DNA of 64,000 nt. It comes from Mucilaginibacter glaciei (GTDB lineage: Bacteria; Bacteroidota; Bacteroidia; Sphingobacteriales; Sphingobacteriaceae). A model generated the notes under the pieces. The model had not been told where the DNA came from, did not search any database, and saw only the letters and a program-made list of their open reading frames with translations. The position numbers and the translations under genes are program-made. How positions within the stretch are numbered: the stretch's first letter is position 1; each line of letters begins with the position of its first letter. Below, one piece after another: positions 48,485 to 57,390 of this stretch. The stretch spans positions 310,001 to 374,000 of the forward strand of contig NZ_JACWMX010000004.1 in assembly GCF_014773245.1 (NCBI RefSeq). Direction: 5' to 3'.

Positions 48485-49048
48485 ATGGCAAAAGCATCCG
48501 ACATAAAGAATGGAAATATCCTTCGCTTTAACGGCGAATTGGTGCAGGTAGAAGAGTTTTTACACCGTACACCAGGCAACCTGCGGGCATTTTATCAGGC
48601 CCGCATGCGTAATGTGAGGAGTGGAAAATTGGTTGAGTACCGTTTCCGCACGGATGAAGAGGTTGACATTGCCCGTGTTGAAACCAGCAACTACCAGTAT
48701 CTTTATGAAGATGGCGAATCGTTAGTGGTGATGGATAACGAAACGTACGATCAGCACAACGTGCCTAAAAAATTATTCGGCCCGGCTGTAAAATTCCTTA
48801 AAGAAGGTGCTAACGTAACTGTTGCCTTTGAAAGCGAAGAACCTATTATGGGTTCGGTGCCTAATTCGGCCGAGCTGGAAATAACCTATACAGAACCTGC
48901 CGTAAAGGGCGATACATCAACCAGTGCACTAAAAAACGCAACTGTCGAAACTGGCGCCGAAATTAAAGTACCCTTGTTTGTAAATATTGGCGACAAAGTT
49001 AAAGTTGATACCGCGAGCGGCAGTTATGTAGAACGGGTAAAGGGATAA
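48485..49048 (+). CDS. efp: Translation elongation factor P
   Basis: EF-P relieves ribosome stalling at proline runs. The 187-residue protein has the three beta-barrel domains, and its N-terminal loop FLHRTPGNLRAFYQARMRN holds the usual modification-site region at the LHRTPG turn. The residue after HRTPG is Asn rather than the Lys or Arg of EpmA or EarP types. The late motif is TGAEIKVPLFVNIGDKVKVDT. It stands on its own promoter. Confidence 0.96.
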   Translation: MAKASDIKNGNILRFNGELVQVEEFLHRTPGNLRAFYQARMRNVRSGKLVEYRFRTDEEVDIARVETSNYQYLYEDGESLVVMDNETYDQHNVPKKLFGPAVKFLKEGANVTVAFESEEPIMGSVPNSAELEITYTEPAVKGDTSTSALKNATVETGAEIKVPLFVNIGDKVKVDTASGSYVERVKG

Positions 49049-49144
49049 ATTTAAAAAGCTTACAGCATACTCTATTGTTGGATTATCAAAAAGTTCCTCA
49101 CTATGTTAATTTTAAGATCGGTGCGTATCTGATAATTTACCATT

Positions 49145-49912
49145 TTAAAACTCCAGCTCCAGAAGTAAGGGGCAATGGTCGGAGTGGCGGGCTTCAGATA
49201 AGATTGCTGCCCGTTTAATGTTATCTTCCAGTTCTTTACTGGCCATATTGTAGTCTATCCGCCAGCCTAAATTCTTGCCTCTTGCACCGGCGCGGAAACT
49301 CCACCACGTGTAATTGTGCGGTTCCTTATTTACGTGCCTGAACGTGTCTACAAATCCCGATTCTATGAAGGTCTCCATCCATTCCCGCTCCTCCGGCAAA
49401 AAACCCGAAGAATTGGCGTTTGATTTAGGGTTATGGATATCTATTGGTTTGTGGCAAATATTGTAATCACCGCATACCACCAACTTTGGGTGTTGCACTT
49501 TCAATAATGTAAGGTATTTGCCAAATTCGTCCAGGAAACGGTATTTAAAGATCTGCCTTTCGTCGCCGCTCGAGCCGGATGGAAAGTAAACACTCATTAC
49601 CGATACCTCATCAAAATCTACACGGATGCACCGCCCCTCGCGGTCAAAATCAGGGATGCCGCAACCATATTCTACGTGGTTAGGTAAGCGTTTGGTGAAA
49701 ATAGCCGTACCGCTATACCCTTTCTTTTCGGCAGGGAACCAAAAATGCTGGTAACCCATAGCATCTACCAAGCCAAGATCCTTTAACACATCGGGCGTAG
49801 CTTTGATCTCTTGCAGGCAAACCACATCAGCATCTGTAGCCTGTAACCACGCCAGCCAATCTTTGCTTATTGCAGAGCGGATGCCGTTAACATTATAAGT
49901 GATGATCTTCAT
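49145..49912 (-). CDS. xth: Exodeoxyribonuclease III / AP endonuclease
   Basis: The 255-residue enzyme cleaves DNA at abasic sites in base-excision repair. Motifs are ITYNVNGIRSA, CLQEIKA (catalytic Glu), VCGDYNICH (Asp, Asn), and the C-terminal RHSDHCPLLLEL (catalytic His). The length is normal. It follows the cyclophilin gene on the same strand with a 12-nt gap. Confidence 0.95.
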   Translation of the reverse strand: MKIITYNVNGIRSAISKDWLAWLQATDADVVCLQEIKATPDVLKDLGLVDAMGYQHFWFPAEKKGYSGTAIFTKRLPNHVEYGCGIPDFDREGRCIRVDFDEVSVMSVYFPSGSSGDERQIFKYRFLDEFGKYLTLLKVQHPKLVVCGDYNICHKPIDIHNPKSNANSSGFLPEEREWMETFIESGFVDTFRHVNKEPHNYTWWSFRAGARGKNLGWRIDYNMASKELEDNIKRAAILSEARHSDHCPLLLELEF

Positions 49913-49924
49913 AATTCTTATATA

Positions 49925-50635
49925 TTATTTTTTGGCCAGTCCCAATAGTTTATCCAGTTGCTTGCATTCCTTTTTCTTCAGCAACTCAACCATCATTGGT
50001 ACATTCTCAATAGGGCGGTCACGTGCATCTTTCTTAACGGCGGCAATATGATCTACCATATCAATGCCGGTAACAACCTCGCCATACACGGTGTAGCCAT
50101 GATCTAATTGCGGGGTGCCACCAACAGTTTTGTAAAACTCGCGCTGCCAGGCCGGGATCTTGTAACCTTTCAAACGGCCATTCTCTAACGAATCCATGCG
50201 GGCATCGGTAATGCGTTTGCCTTCAACAATATAGAATTGGCAACCGCTCGATGCCTTTTTAGGGTTATCATCACGCGCAGCGGCTAACACACCACGTTTA
50301 TGAAATATACTGTCGCGAAACTCGGCAGGCACGGTATAGCCCACATCGCCATTGCCCAATTCGGCCCCCGGTTTTGTTTTGGTGGTATCCTTTGAGTCCG
50401 GGTCCCCGCCTTGGATCATAAAGTTTTGGATAACACGATGGAAAAGTGTGCCGTTGTAAAAGCCTTTTTTTGTCAGCTTTATAAAATTGTCGCGGTGTAA
50501 AGGCGTTTCATTATACAACCGGATAATACAATCGCCGTAACTCGTTTTAACCCGCACGTATTGGTTTTTTGGCGGTTTAGCAAATGAGGTTATCGTTACG
50601 GCCAGTAGACAACAAATTGTAAAAAGTCTTTTCAT
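49925..50635 (-). CDS. Exported peptidyl-prolyl isomerase, cyclophilin type
   Basis: The 236-residue protein has a signal peptide (ending SFAKP) and a cyclophilin domain with FHRVIQNFMIQGGDP, SSGCQFYIVEG and YTVYGEVVTGIDMVD. It assists folding of periplasmic proteins. A longer frame of 13 extra codons overlaps the upstream gene, but the ATG at 50635 begins the signal peptide. The upstream unknown gene ends 7 nt before it and xth follows after 12 nt, so the three genes likely share a transcript. Confidence 0.92.
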   Translation of the reverse strand: MKRLFTICCLLAVTITSFAKPPKNQYVRVKTSYGDCIIRLYNETPLHRDNFIKLTKKGFYNGTLFHRVIQNFMIQGGDPDSKDTTKTKPGAELGNGDVGYTVPAEFRDSIFHKRGVLAAARDDNPKKASSGCQFYIVEGKRITDARMDSLENGRLKGYKIPAWQREFYKTVGGTPQLDHGYTVYGEVVTGIDMVDHIAAVKKDARDRPIENVPMMVELLKKKECKQLDKLLGLAKK

Positions 50636-50642
50636 ATCGTAA

Positions 50643-50999
50643 TCATTTAAAATCCCATTCCATTTCGTCTTCAAAATAGTTAATGATCAGCGATTTTAGC
50701 AACATCTCCTGCTCCATTATGGTGTAGTTTGGCACCACGTTTACCAGCTTCCAATGCGGCCAACCATCCTGATCCAATCCCTCCAACTCATAAAAGCCCA
50801 TTTGGCTAAATAGCTTGCAATTAGCAATATGCATCAACTCTTCCTTTTGGCGCTTACTGAATTTTCGCGGCCCCTGGCCCAACTCCTGCACACCTACTAA
50901 AAATAGGATCACTTTGATATCCGGCTTTTCATTGTCAAACTCTGTTGCTATCCGCTCTTGCAGCGCAGCCCATTTCAAATTAATTTCGGTAGGTTTCAT
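50643..50999 (-). CDS. Conserved hypothetical protein upstream of the cyclophilin gene
   Basis: This is a 118-residue soluble protein without signal peptide. It has regions VILFLVGVQELGQGPRKFSK and FYELEGLDQDGWPHWKLVN. I recognise it only as a conserved Bacteroidota hypothetical protein with no assigned role. The start at MKPTEINLKW is preferred to an upstream frame start 60 nt earlier. It heads the unit with the cyclophilin and xth. Confidence 0.72.
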   Translation of the reverse strand: MKPTEINLKWAALQERIATEFDNEKPDIKVILFLVGVQELGQGPRKFSKRQKEELMHIANCKLFSQMGFYELEGLDQDGWPHWKLVNVVPNYTIMEQEMLLKSLIINYFEDEMEWDFK

Positions 51000-51136
51000 A
51001 ACGGCAAATATAACAGTTGCAAGCATGGTATTGCAGGTTTGCCGCTGACCTATTAACAATAATGTTACTTATCAACTAAGCAATTGATATTTTATTAATT
51101 ACTTTTACGTTGTATTGCAAAAAGCATCAGCTTAGT

Positions 51137-51463
51137 TTGAAAAAAAGCACCTATCATATCATTTGCGCCTGGGTATTGCTGTTAAGCTTTATAGCCGGCC
51201 AGTATATGGTATATGCCCACCAGCATTTTGTTAACAAAGGCGCGCACACTACAGTGTGCCATTCCCCTTTAAAATCATCACAGCCAACCGTTTCAGAAAA
51301 ATGTGCCGTTTGCGATAGCATGCACCACGTTAATATGGAACTGGTTAGCCCAGCCAGTTACTGCACTGTTGATTATGCTGATTTTGTATTCCATACCTTC
51401 CAATACAATTTTACAAGTATTGCGCTCATTCTTGCAGCCGGGCGCGGCCCGCCAACAGCATAA
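51137..51463 (+). CDS. Small exported Cys/His-rich protein upstream of a TonB receptor
   Basis: The protein is about 108 residues long and starts at a TTG (MKKSTYHI). It has a hydrophobic N-terminal helix (IICAWVLLLSFIAGQYMVYA) and a periplasmic part with metal-ligand-like residues: HQHF, CHS, KCAVCDSMHH and SYC. The C-terminus ends in a GRGPPTA motif like a family of short proteins found next to TonB receptors in Bacteroidota. It may bind copper or zinc. It lies 66 nt upstream of the receptor gene on the same strand. The longer TTG start at 51110 is possible. Confidence 0.6.
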   Translation: MKKSTYHIICAWVLLLSFIAGQYMVYAHQHFVNKGAHTTVCHSPLKSSQPTVSEKCAVCDSMHHVNMELVSPASYCTVDYADFVFHTFQYNFTSIALILAAGRGPPTA

Positions 51464-51529
51464 TAAATTTTTATTATCCATTCAACGTCACTTAGTGTGG
51501 CATTTTCCTGAATTTTTAAATTATTTATT

Positions 51530-53830
51530 ATGAAACTACGAATAGTTAGTTGCCTGTTTTTTTTGTTTTTTCAAGTTTCGGCATTTGCCAATGCCATTGA
51601 TTTTAAAGGTAAAGTTATTGATGCTAAAACTCACGAGACCCTGCCGGGTGCCGTGATCAGCATTCCCGATCTGCACGTATCTGTCGCCACTAACAATAAA
51701 GGCGAGTTCACCTTCCGGGCTATCCCGGCGCGTGGCCGGTACGTGGTACAGGTACAATACCTGAGTTATAAAACATTGACTCAAACGGTCGATTTTTCGT
51801 CAACCACACCTATCATTTTCGAGCTGCAGTCCAGCATCATTGAAACTCATGAAGTGGTCATTACAGGTACACCAATTACAGCGGGTAGCCGTTACAACAG
51901 CACATCGGCCTCGGTTGTTACCAAAGATCAGTTAATGGGTTCGTCAACCAACTTGATCGACGCACTGGCAAGGGCCGTGCCGGGTGTAAGCCAGATCACC
52001 ACCAGCCAGGCTATATCTAAGCCTGTTATTCGTGGCTTAAGCTATAACCGCGTGGTAACATTAAATGACGGGGTTAAACAGCAAGGCCAGCAATGGGGGG
52101 ATGAGCATGGTATTGAGATGGATCAGTTCCAGGCCGAGCGTGTGGAAGTTTTACGCGGCGCAGCTTCATTACAATACGGATCTGACGCGTTAGGCGGCGT
52201 GATCAATGTGATTGACCCGCCAACTCCCGCCGAAGGTAATATAAAGGGCGAAGTATTAAGTAACTACTCTACCAACAGCGGGCTCATCAATACATCGGTA
52301 ATGCTGAGTGGTAACGAAAACGGTTTTGTTTGGCGCGGCCGTGGTACCTACCAAAATGCGCATGAGTTTAATACACCTGCCGGGTATTACATTAACAGCG
52401 GGTTTAACCAAACTAATTTTAGCGGCTTATTAGGCGTAAATAAAAGCTGGGGGTATTCGCATTTGAATTTCTCTTACTTTAAAAACAACATCGGTTTTTA
52501 TGATTCTGAGCCGGGCGACCCACTCTACACCAATAATAAAAGCCGTACGATAGATTTTCCGCGTCAGGATATCCGCCATTATAAATTGGCTTTGAATAAC
52601 AATTTTATTTTCGGTTCAAGTTCTTTAAAACTCGACTTGGGTTATCAGAAAAACCAGCGCCGGGAATTAGCGGAAACTACTATCCCGAATTTATTTTTTG
52701 ATCTGAACACCTACTCTTTAGATGCTAAATACTACCTGCCCGAAAGCAATGGCTGGCGGCCGGTTATTGGTATAAGCAGCAGCTTGGGACACAGTGTAAA
52801 TTTAGGTGAGGAACTGCTAATCCCTGCTTATGATGAGTTGAGTACCGGTGCATTTGTTTATGCCAAGAAAACCTGGGATCAAAATACTTTTAGTGCAGGT
52901 GCAAGGTTCGATTATATTAAAAACAAAGGCAAGGCACAAAACAATGATAATGGCGATGTGGTATTTACAGGCTTCGATAACAAGTTTGCTAACGTAAGTG
53001 CGGCTTTAGGTTTTACCCACGTTTTCAACGATGATCTGAGCTTTAAGGCCAACGCGGGTTCTGCATTCCGTGCGCCAAACCCTGCCGAACTGGGTTCTAA
53101 TGGTGTGCATGAAGGTACAGCTCGTTACGAAATTGGAAACGCCAACTTAAGCCCGGAGAGAAGTTATCAGGCTGATGCTACTTTAGAATACGGATCGGGC
53201 GTGGTAACGGGTAGTTTTGGTTTGTACGAGAATTATATCCACGATTTTATTTATGCATCAAACACCAACAAAGAGCAGATAACGGTAGTTGATGAGGCAA
53301 CCGGCTTGCCGCGTGCATATGACGCTTATCGTTACGGACAGGTTAATGCCAATCTTTACGGTTTTGAAGGTAACTTAACCCTGCACCCAGTAGCATTCAT
53401 TCATTTTGAAAATACCTTTAGCTATACCCACGCTACAAACGAAAGTTTTGACAGGCCGCTGCCATTGATCCCGGCAGGAGTATTACACAATACTTTGCGT
53501 TTTGAGCCGAAGATAAAGGGGATATCAGATTTTTATATATCGGCTGGTATTGACAACTACTTTAAACAAAGCCGCATTGATGCCACATTTGAAACACCTG
53601 CAGATGGTTACACTTTGATAAACGCCGGGATTGGTGCGACATTCAAAATAGGATCGCAGCCGCTTAAAATTTATGCTTCGGCATCTAATTTGGGCAATAA
53701 ACGTTATTATGATGCGTTGAGCCGATTAAGGCCGGGCCGTTACAGCCAGGAAGATCCAACTTATGGGGTTTATAATCCGGGGCGTAATATCACCTTTGGG
53801 TTTTATCTGCCTTTTGGCACAAATAAGTAA
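51530..53830 (+). CDS. TonB-dependent receptor, possibly for a metal
   Basis: This 766-residue outer-membrane receptor has a signal peptide, a carboxypeptidase-regulatory-like domain (about residues 22-105), a plug domain with VPGVSQITTSQAISKPVIRGL and AERVEVLRGAASLQYGSDAL, and a 22-strand barrel ending in the aromatic residue-rich NPGRNITFGFYLPF. The pattern QGQQWGDEHGIEMDQ in the plug resembles ZnuD/copper-type receptors. The Cys/His-rich small protein before it supports metal uptake. The energy comes from TonB-ExbBD elsewhere. Confidence 0.9.
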   Translation: MKLRIVSCLFFLFFQVSAFANAIDFKGKVIDAKTHETLPGAVISIPDLHVSVATNNKGEFTFRAIPARGRYVVQVQYLSYKTLTQTVDFSSTTPIIFELQSSIIETHEVVITGTPITAGSRYNSTSASVVTKDQLMGSSTNLIDALARAVPGVSQITTSQAISKPVIRGLSYNRVVTLNDGVKQQGQQWGDEHGIEMDQFQAERVEVLRGAASLQYGSDALGGVINVIDPPTPAEGNIKGEVLSNYSTNSGLINTSVMLSGNENGFVWRGRGTYQNAHEFNTPAGYYINSGFNQTNFSGLLGVNKSWGYSHLNFSYFKNNIGFYDSEPGDPLYTNNKSRTIDFPRQDIRHYKLALNNNFIFGSSSLKLDLGYQKNQRRELAETTIPNLFFDLNTYSLDAKYYLPESNGWRPVIGISSSLGHSVNLGEELLIPAYDELSTGAFVYAKKTWDQNTFSAGARFDYIKNKGKAQNNDNGDVVFTGFDNKFANVSAALGFTHVFNDDLSFKANAGSAFRAPNPAELGSNGVHEGTARYEIGNANLSPERSYQADATLEYGSGVVTGSFGLYENYIHDFIYASNTNKEQITVVDEATGLPRAYDAYRYGQVNANLYGFEGNLTLHPVAFIHFENTFSYTHATNESFDRPLPLIPAGVLHNTLRFEPKIKGISDFYISAGIDNYFKQSRIDATFETPADGYTLINAGIGATFKIGSQPLKIYASASNLGNKRYYDALSRLRPGRYSQEDPTYGVYNPGRNITFGFYLPFGTNK

Positions 53831-53856
53831 TAGGTTTAGAGAGCTTTATAAACGGA

Positions 53857-53886
53857 AAAGGCGATGGGTATTCCCCGTCGCCTTTT
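53857..53886 (+). terminator. Terminator of the TonB-receptor gene
   Basis: AAAAGGCGATGGG pairs with CCCCGTCGCCTTTT around a TATT loop, 26 nt after the stop. A following T-rich tract is short. Confidence 0.85.
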
Positions 53887-53903
53887 CTGTTTAGTTGGTT
53901 GGT

Positions 53904-53996
53904 GTCATGCCGAATTTATTTCGGCATCCCTATGGACTGGTGACCAGGCGAGTCTAATACTTTGCGTGTGAGATGCTGAAATAAGTTCAGCATGAC
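53904..53996. repeat. Palindromic repeat 3' of the HAD gene
   Basis: The left arm GTCATGCCGAATTTATTTCG... (53904-53928) and right arm (53972-53996) are imperfect reverse complements. Each arm is itself near-palindromic (ATGCCGAA...TTCGGCAT and ATGCTGAA...TTCAGCAT). It ends 5 nt before the HAD stop. This GTCATGCTGAA type is widespread in bacterial genomes. Confidence 0.85.
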
Positions 53997-54001
53997 AAAA
54001 A

Positions 54002-54607
54002 TTACAATATTTTCCGCTTTTCTAACTCTTCTTTCAGCTGCTCCGGCGAGGTGAAATAGATACTGTTAATGCCCAGCTTTTCGGCAGCTAATATATTGCG
54101 ATAGTTATCATCAATAAATAACGATTCCTCTGCCTTTACATCGTATCTATCCAAAAGGATGTGATAAAATGCAGGTGTTGGTTTACGCATCTTTTCGGCA
54201 CCGGATACTACTATACCATCAAACCAATTCAGAAAATCAAAACGTTCCTGCGCTAAGGGGAAAGTTTCTGCCGACCAGTTGGTCAGCGCATAGATCTTAT
54301 ATTTTCCGCTTGCCTTCAATTCTTTAAAAATCTCTACTGTTCCCTGGAAAGCATCGCCCAGCATTTCTACCCAGCGACCGTAGAATGCGCGAATGTTCGC
54401 CTCATGCTCGGGATGTTGACTAACTAAGAGATCCGTACCCTCTTGCAAGGTACGCCCGGCATCCTGCTCTTCGTTCCAATCAGATGTGGTGATATTGTTC
54501 AGAAAATCACGCATCTCCTGCTCATCATCAAAAATGGTTTTGTACATGTAGTCGGGGTTCCAGTCAATCAAAACTGCCCCAAGGTCAAATATTATCGTAT
54601 TAATCAC
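54002..54607 (-). CDS. HAD-superfamily hydrolase
   Basis: The 201-residue protein has motif I FDLGAVLIDW, motif II ALTNWS, and the late motifs EKMRKPTPAFY and FIDDNYRN. Position 3 of motif I is Gly rather than the usual second Asp (DxG), as in YihX-like HADs. It is likely a sugar-phosphate or nucleotide phosphatase; the substrate cannot be named. It overlaps the upstream lipoprotein gene by 4 nt, so the two are coupled. Confidence 0.88.
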   Translation of the reverse strand: MINTIIFDLGAVLIDWNPDYMYKTIFDDEQEMRDFLNNITTSDWNEEQDAGRTLQEGTDLLVSQHPEHEANIRAFYGRWVEMLGDAFQGTVEIFKELKASGKYKIYALTNWSAETFPLAQERFDFLNWFDGIVVSGAEKMRKPTPAFYHILLDRYDVKAEESLFIDDNYRNILAAEKLGINSIYFTSPEQLKEELEKRKIL

Positions 54608-55041
54608 TTCTTCTTTTTTTGTTCGTTTTCCAGTTTATGCTTTATAGCGAGTTTGTCAGAGTTATCTTTTTCAACAACTTTAATATCAGATACTACCGAA
54701 TCCTGATTCAAGTACAGCACCAGGTATTTGGAGTATACCGTATCCAGCTTATCCATCTTCCGGTTAATCTCGTACTGAAAGCTTTTGTCGGTATAGCTGT
54801 TCCATTGCGGGTAGCGCAGCAGGTTGATCACCTCTTTGTATTTCATCCCCTTGAGCTTGTGCGTTGCCAACAGGTCATCTAACATACCATTACGGTTGGG
54901 CCAGCTAATGCCGTCCCCGGCATCCCATTCGCGCCTGTCGAATTTCTTTCTACCGCATCCTGTTAGTGCTAATACGATCAACACTATACCCAAAACCAAC
55001 TGCAACCCCTTATTGTTGAACATTTTAATATTGCTAAACAT
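54604..55041 (-). CDS. Small lipoprotein of unknown function
   Basis: The 145-residue protein has a hydrophobic signal with lipobox LALTGCGRK. The mature part has DGISWPNRNGMLDDLLATHKL and ends in a Lys-rich tail (EQKKKK). The start is the ATG at 55041 or an internal one 18 nt later. It overlaps thrC by 8 nt at its 5' end and the HAD gene by 4 nt at its 3' end, so it is the fourth gene of the thr transcript. The family is not recognised. Confidence 0.72.
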   Translation of the reverse strand: MFSNIKMFNNKGLQLVLGIVLIVLALTGCGRKKFDRREWDAGDGISWPNRNGMLDDLLATHKLKGMKYKEVINLLRYPQWNSYTDKSFQYEINRKMDKLDTVYSKYLVLYLNQDSVVSDIKVVEKDNSDKLAIKHKLENEQKKKK

Positions 55042-56344
55042 TGTTCAGCAAATATCCTTTAAATCCTTCAAAATCCTTCCCTAAACTTACTGCTTGTTTT
55101 TGTTTTTTTGACAGGTCAGCTACCTGTGGTGGAGTGTCAACTTTATCGGCTATTTCTTTGATGAACACATCCGGGAATTTGCATGGGTGCGCAGTAGACA
55201 GGAATACCCCGGCAGTATCCGGCGCGCTATGGTTTTGCTGATATGCTTTCAAAGCCTTCCAGGCAATCGCTGTATGTGGGCAAACCACATAATTATATTG
55301 ATCCGAAACGGCCTTTACGGCTTCCAGTGTTTCATCATCATCGTAGCGGAAACCTGTCACCAGGTCTTTAAGCCCATTGGCATCATCTTTAAACATATCG
55401 GCTATCCTAACCCAGTTGCTTGGATTACCTACGTCCATCGCGTTAGAGAGTGTGGCTACGGATGGTTTCGGCTGATAAACACCCGTCTTCAAAAATTCGG
55501 GTACGGTATCATTGGCGTTTGTAGCTGCGATGAACTGCTCAACGGGCAGGCCCATTTTCCAGGCCAGCAAACCGGCTCCAATATTCCCAAAGTTGCCGCT
55601 TGGCACCGCGAAAACAACCTTATTTATACCTGCTTTTAACAATTGGGCATAGCCATTAAAATAGTAAAATGTTTGGGGGATCAGCCGGGCGATATTGATG
55701 GAATTGGCAGAGGTGAGACGGAATTTTTTATTCAGATCCTCATCTGTAAAAGCCTGTTTAACCAACGCCTGGCAATCGTCGAAAGTGCCATCAACCTCTA
55801 CCGCGCGGATGTTTTGGCCATTGGTGGTTAATTGGAGTTCCTGAATTTGGCTCACTTTGCCTTTAGGGTAAAGAATAGTTACCCTGGTATTTGGCACACC
55901 TAAAAAGCCCAGGGCCACAGCACCGCCTGTATCGCCGGATGTAGCCACTAAAACATCGAGTTGCTTCTCGCCCTCTTCTAAAAAGTAACCCATTATACGG
56001 CTCATGAAGCGTGCGCCAAAATCTTTGAATGCTAACGAGGGGCCGTGGAAAAGTTCCAGCACATAAACGTTGTCTTCCAATTTTTCAATCGGCGCATAAA
56101 AGTTTATGGCATCGTGGATAATGGCCTTCAGGTCATCTGCCGGGATGTCATCACCCAACAAGTTTTGCGCTACATGGAAAGCGATCTCCGGCAACGTGTA
56201 CTGATCCAGGTTATTGATAAATTTATCATCGAGAATGGGAATACTCACCGGCATATATAAGCCTTTATCCTGCGGCATACTGTTAAAAACCGCCTCTTTG
56301 AAACCAACCCGCAGGTCGGTGTTATTGGTACTGTAGAATTTCAT
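55034..56344 (-). CDS. thrC: Threonine synthase
   Basis: ThrC converts phosphohomoserine to threonine with PLP. The 436-residue protein has the PLP lysine motif GPSLAFKDFGARF (Lys107), the phosphate-binding ATSGDTGGAVALGF, and VPSGNFGNIGAGLLA. It is last of the three biosynthetic genes and is separated from thrB by a 110-nt region holding an inverted repeat (56348-56446). Confidence 0.97.
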   Translation of the reverse strand: MKFYSTNNTDLRVGFKEAVFNSMPQDKGLYMPVSIPILDDKFINNLDQYTLPEIAFHVAQNLLGDDIPADDLKAIIHDAINFYAPIEKLEDNVYVLELFHGPSLAFKDFGARFMSRIMGYFLEEGEKQLDVLVATSGDTGGAVALGFLGVPNTRVTILYPKGKVSQIQELQLTTNGQNIRAVEVDGTFDDCQALVKQAFTDEDLNKKFRLTSANSINIARLIPQTFYYFNGYAQLLKAGINKVVFAVPSGNFGNIGAGLLAWKMGLPVEQFIAATNANDTVPEFLKTGVYQPKPSVATLSNAMDVGNPSNWVRIADMFKDDANGLKDLVTGFRYDDDETLEAVKAVSDQYNYVVCPHTAIAWKALKAYQQNHSAPDTAGVFLSTAHPCKFPDVFIKEIADKVDTPPQVADLSKKQKQAVSLGKDFEGFKGYLLNNV

Positions 56345-56347
56345 TTG

Positions 56348-56446
56348 TCTGAATCAGAATTAACAGAATTTAACAATTAACAGAATTATAATCTGATCAG
56401 AACAGGGATTCTGAAAATTCAATAATCCTGTAAATTCTGATTCAGA
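56348..56446. repeat. Inverted repeat within the thr operon
   Basis: Arms TCTGAATCAGAATTAACAGA (56348-56367) and CCTGTAAATTCTGATTCAGA (56427-56446) match as reverse complements at 17 of 20 positions. Degenerate ACAGAATTA units fill the space. The right end lies 7 nt after the thrB stop. It is between thrB and thrC, so it may set relative mRNA stability. Confidence 0.8.
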
Positions 56447-56453
56447 TATTTTT

Positions 56454-57389
56454 TTACCCCAACACCCTCGGCCCTTTATCATTTATGGTCGATACATATC
56501 CGTTTGATCCTATTTTGATACTCGTTAGATGCGCCTGTAATTTGGAAGTAATACGTTTTGCGGTTTCCTCATCTCTTGTAAAGGCGAACACCGAAGGGCC
56601 CGAGCCGGAGATCCCGAAGCTTACGGCGCCAACGTCCATGGCCATTTTACGCATCTCGTAAAAATCGGGGATGAGCATGCTACGTACCGGTTCTACCAAA
56701 ACATCCTGCATACTACGGCCTATAAGGTCAATATCCTGCATAAATAGTCCGCTTACCAGGCCTGCTATATTACCCCACTGGGTAACTGCGTCCTTCATCA
56801 GGATCTTATTGCGGATGATCTGCCTGGCCTCGCGGGTAGGCACGTCTACATCCGGAAAAACGATGGCACACCATAATCCCGGCGGGTGTGGCAGGCGCAC
56901 CACATCTAAAGGTTCATAACTGCGGATCAGTACAAAGCCCCCTAATAATGCCGGCGCAACGTTATCAGCATGCCCATGCCCACAGGCCATTTCTTCGCCT
57001 TTCATAGCAAATGGCAAAAGTGCCGAAGGGTCTCTTTCATCGCCCAACAGGGTTTTGATCGCAAATAACCCGGCAACCGTACTGGCCGAACTGCTGCCCA
57101 GGCCGCTGCCAATAGGCATCTTTTTATGGAGTTCGATATCCAAACCAATATCGGCCCTATCGATGCTTTGCAGATAATGCTGCACGCTGACGCTTACGGT
57201 ATTCTTCTTCGGGTCGAGCGGTAACCGGCCATCATCTCCGGTAATTTTACTGATGGTAATACCGTGTTTATCCGTTAGGCGCATCATCACCTCATCGCCG
57301 GGCTCGTTCACAGCAAAACCCAGCACATCAAAACCGCAAACTACGTTGGCAACAGTGGCAGGGGCAAATACTTTTATAGACTCTTTCAT
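56454..57389 (-). CDS. thrB: Homoserine kinase
   Basis: ThrB phosphorylates homoserine. The 311-residue GHMP kinase has VFAPATVANVVCGFDVLGFAV, the ATP-binding loop PIGSGLGSSSASTVAGL, and FGISGSGPSVFAF. The ATG at 57389 lies 1 nt after the thrA stop (TAATATG), which fits tight coupling. An alternative GTG 12 nt upstream overlaps thrA. Confidence 0.97.
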   Translation of the reverse strand: MKESIKVFAPATVANVVCGFDVLGFAVNEPGDEVMMRLTDKHGITISKITGDDGRLPLDPKKNTVSVSVQHYLQSIDRADIGLDIELHKKMPIGSGLGSSSASTVAGLFAIKTLLGDERDPSALLPFAMKGEEMACGHGHADNVAPALLGGFVLIRSYEPLDVVRLPHPPGLWCAIVFPDVDVPTREARQIIRNKILMKDAVTQWGNIAGLVSGLFMQDIDLIGRSMQDVLVEPVRSMLIPDFYEMRKMAMDVGAVSFGISGSGPSVFAFTRDEETAKRITSKLQAHLTSIKIGSNGYVSTINDKGPRVLG

Positions 57390-57390
57390 A

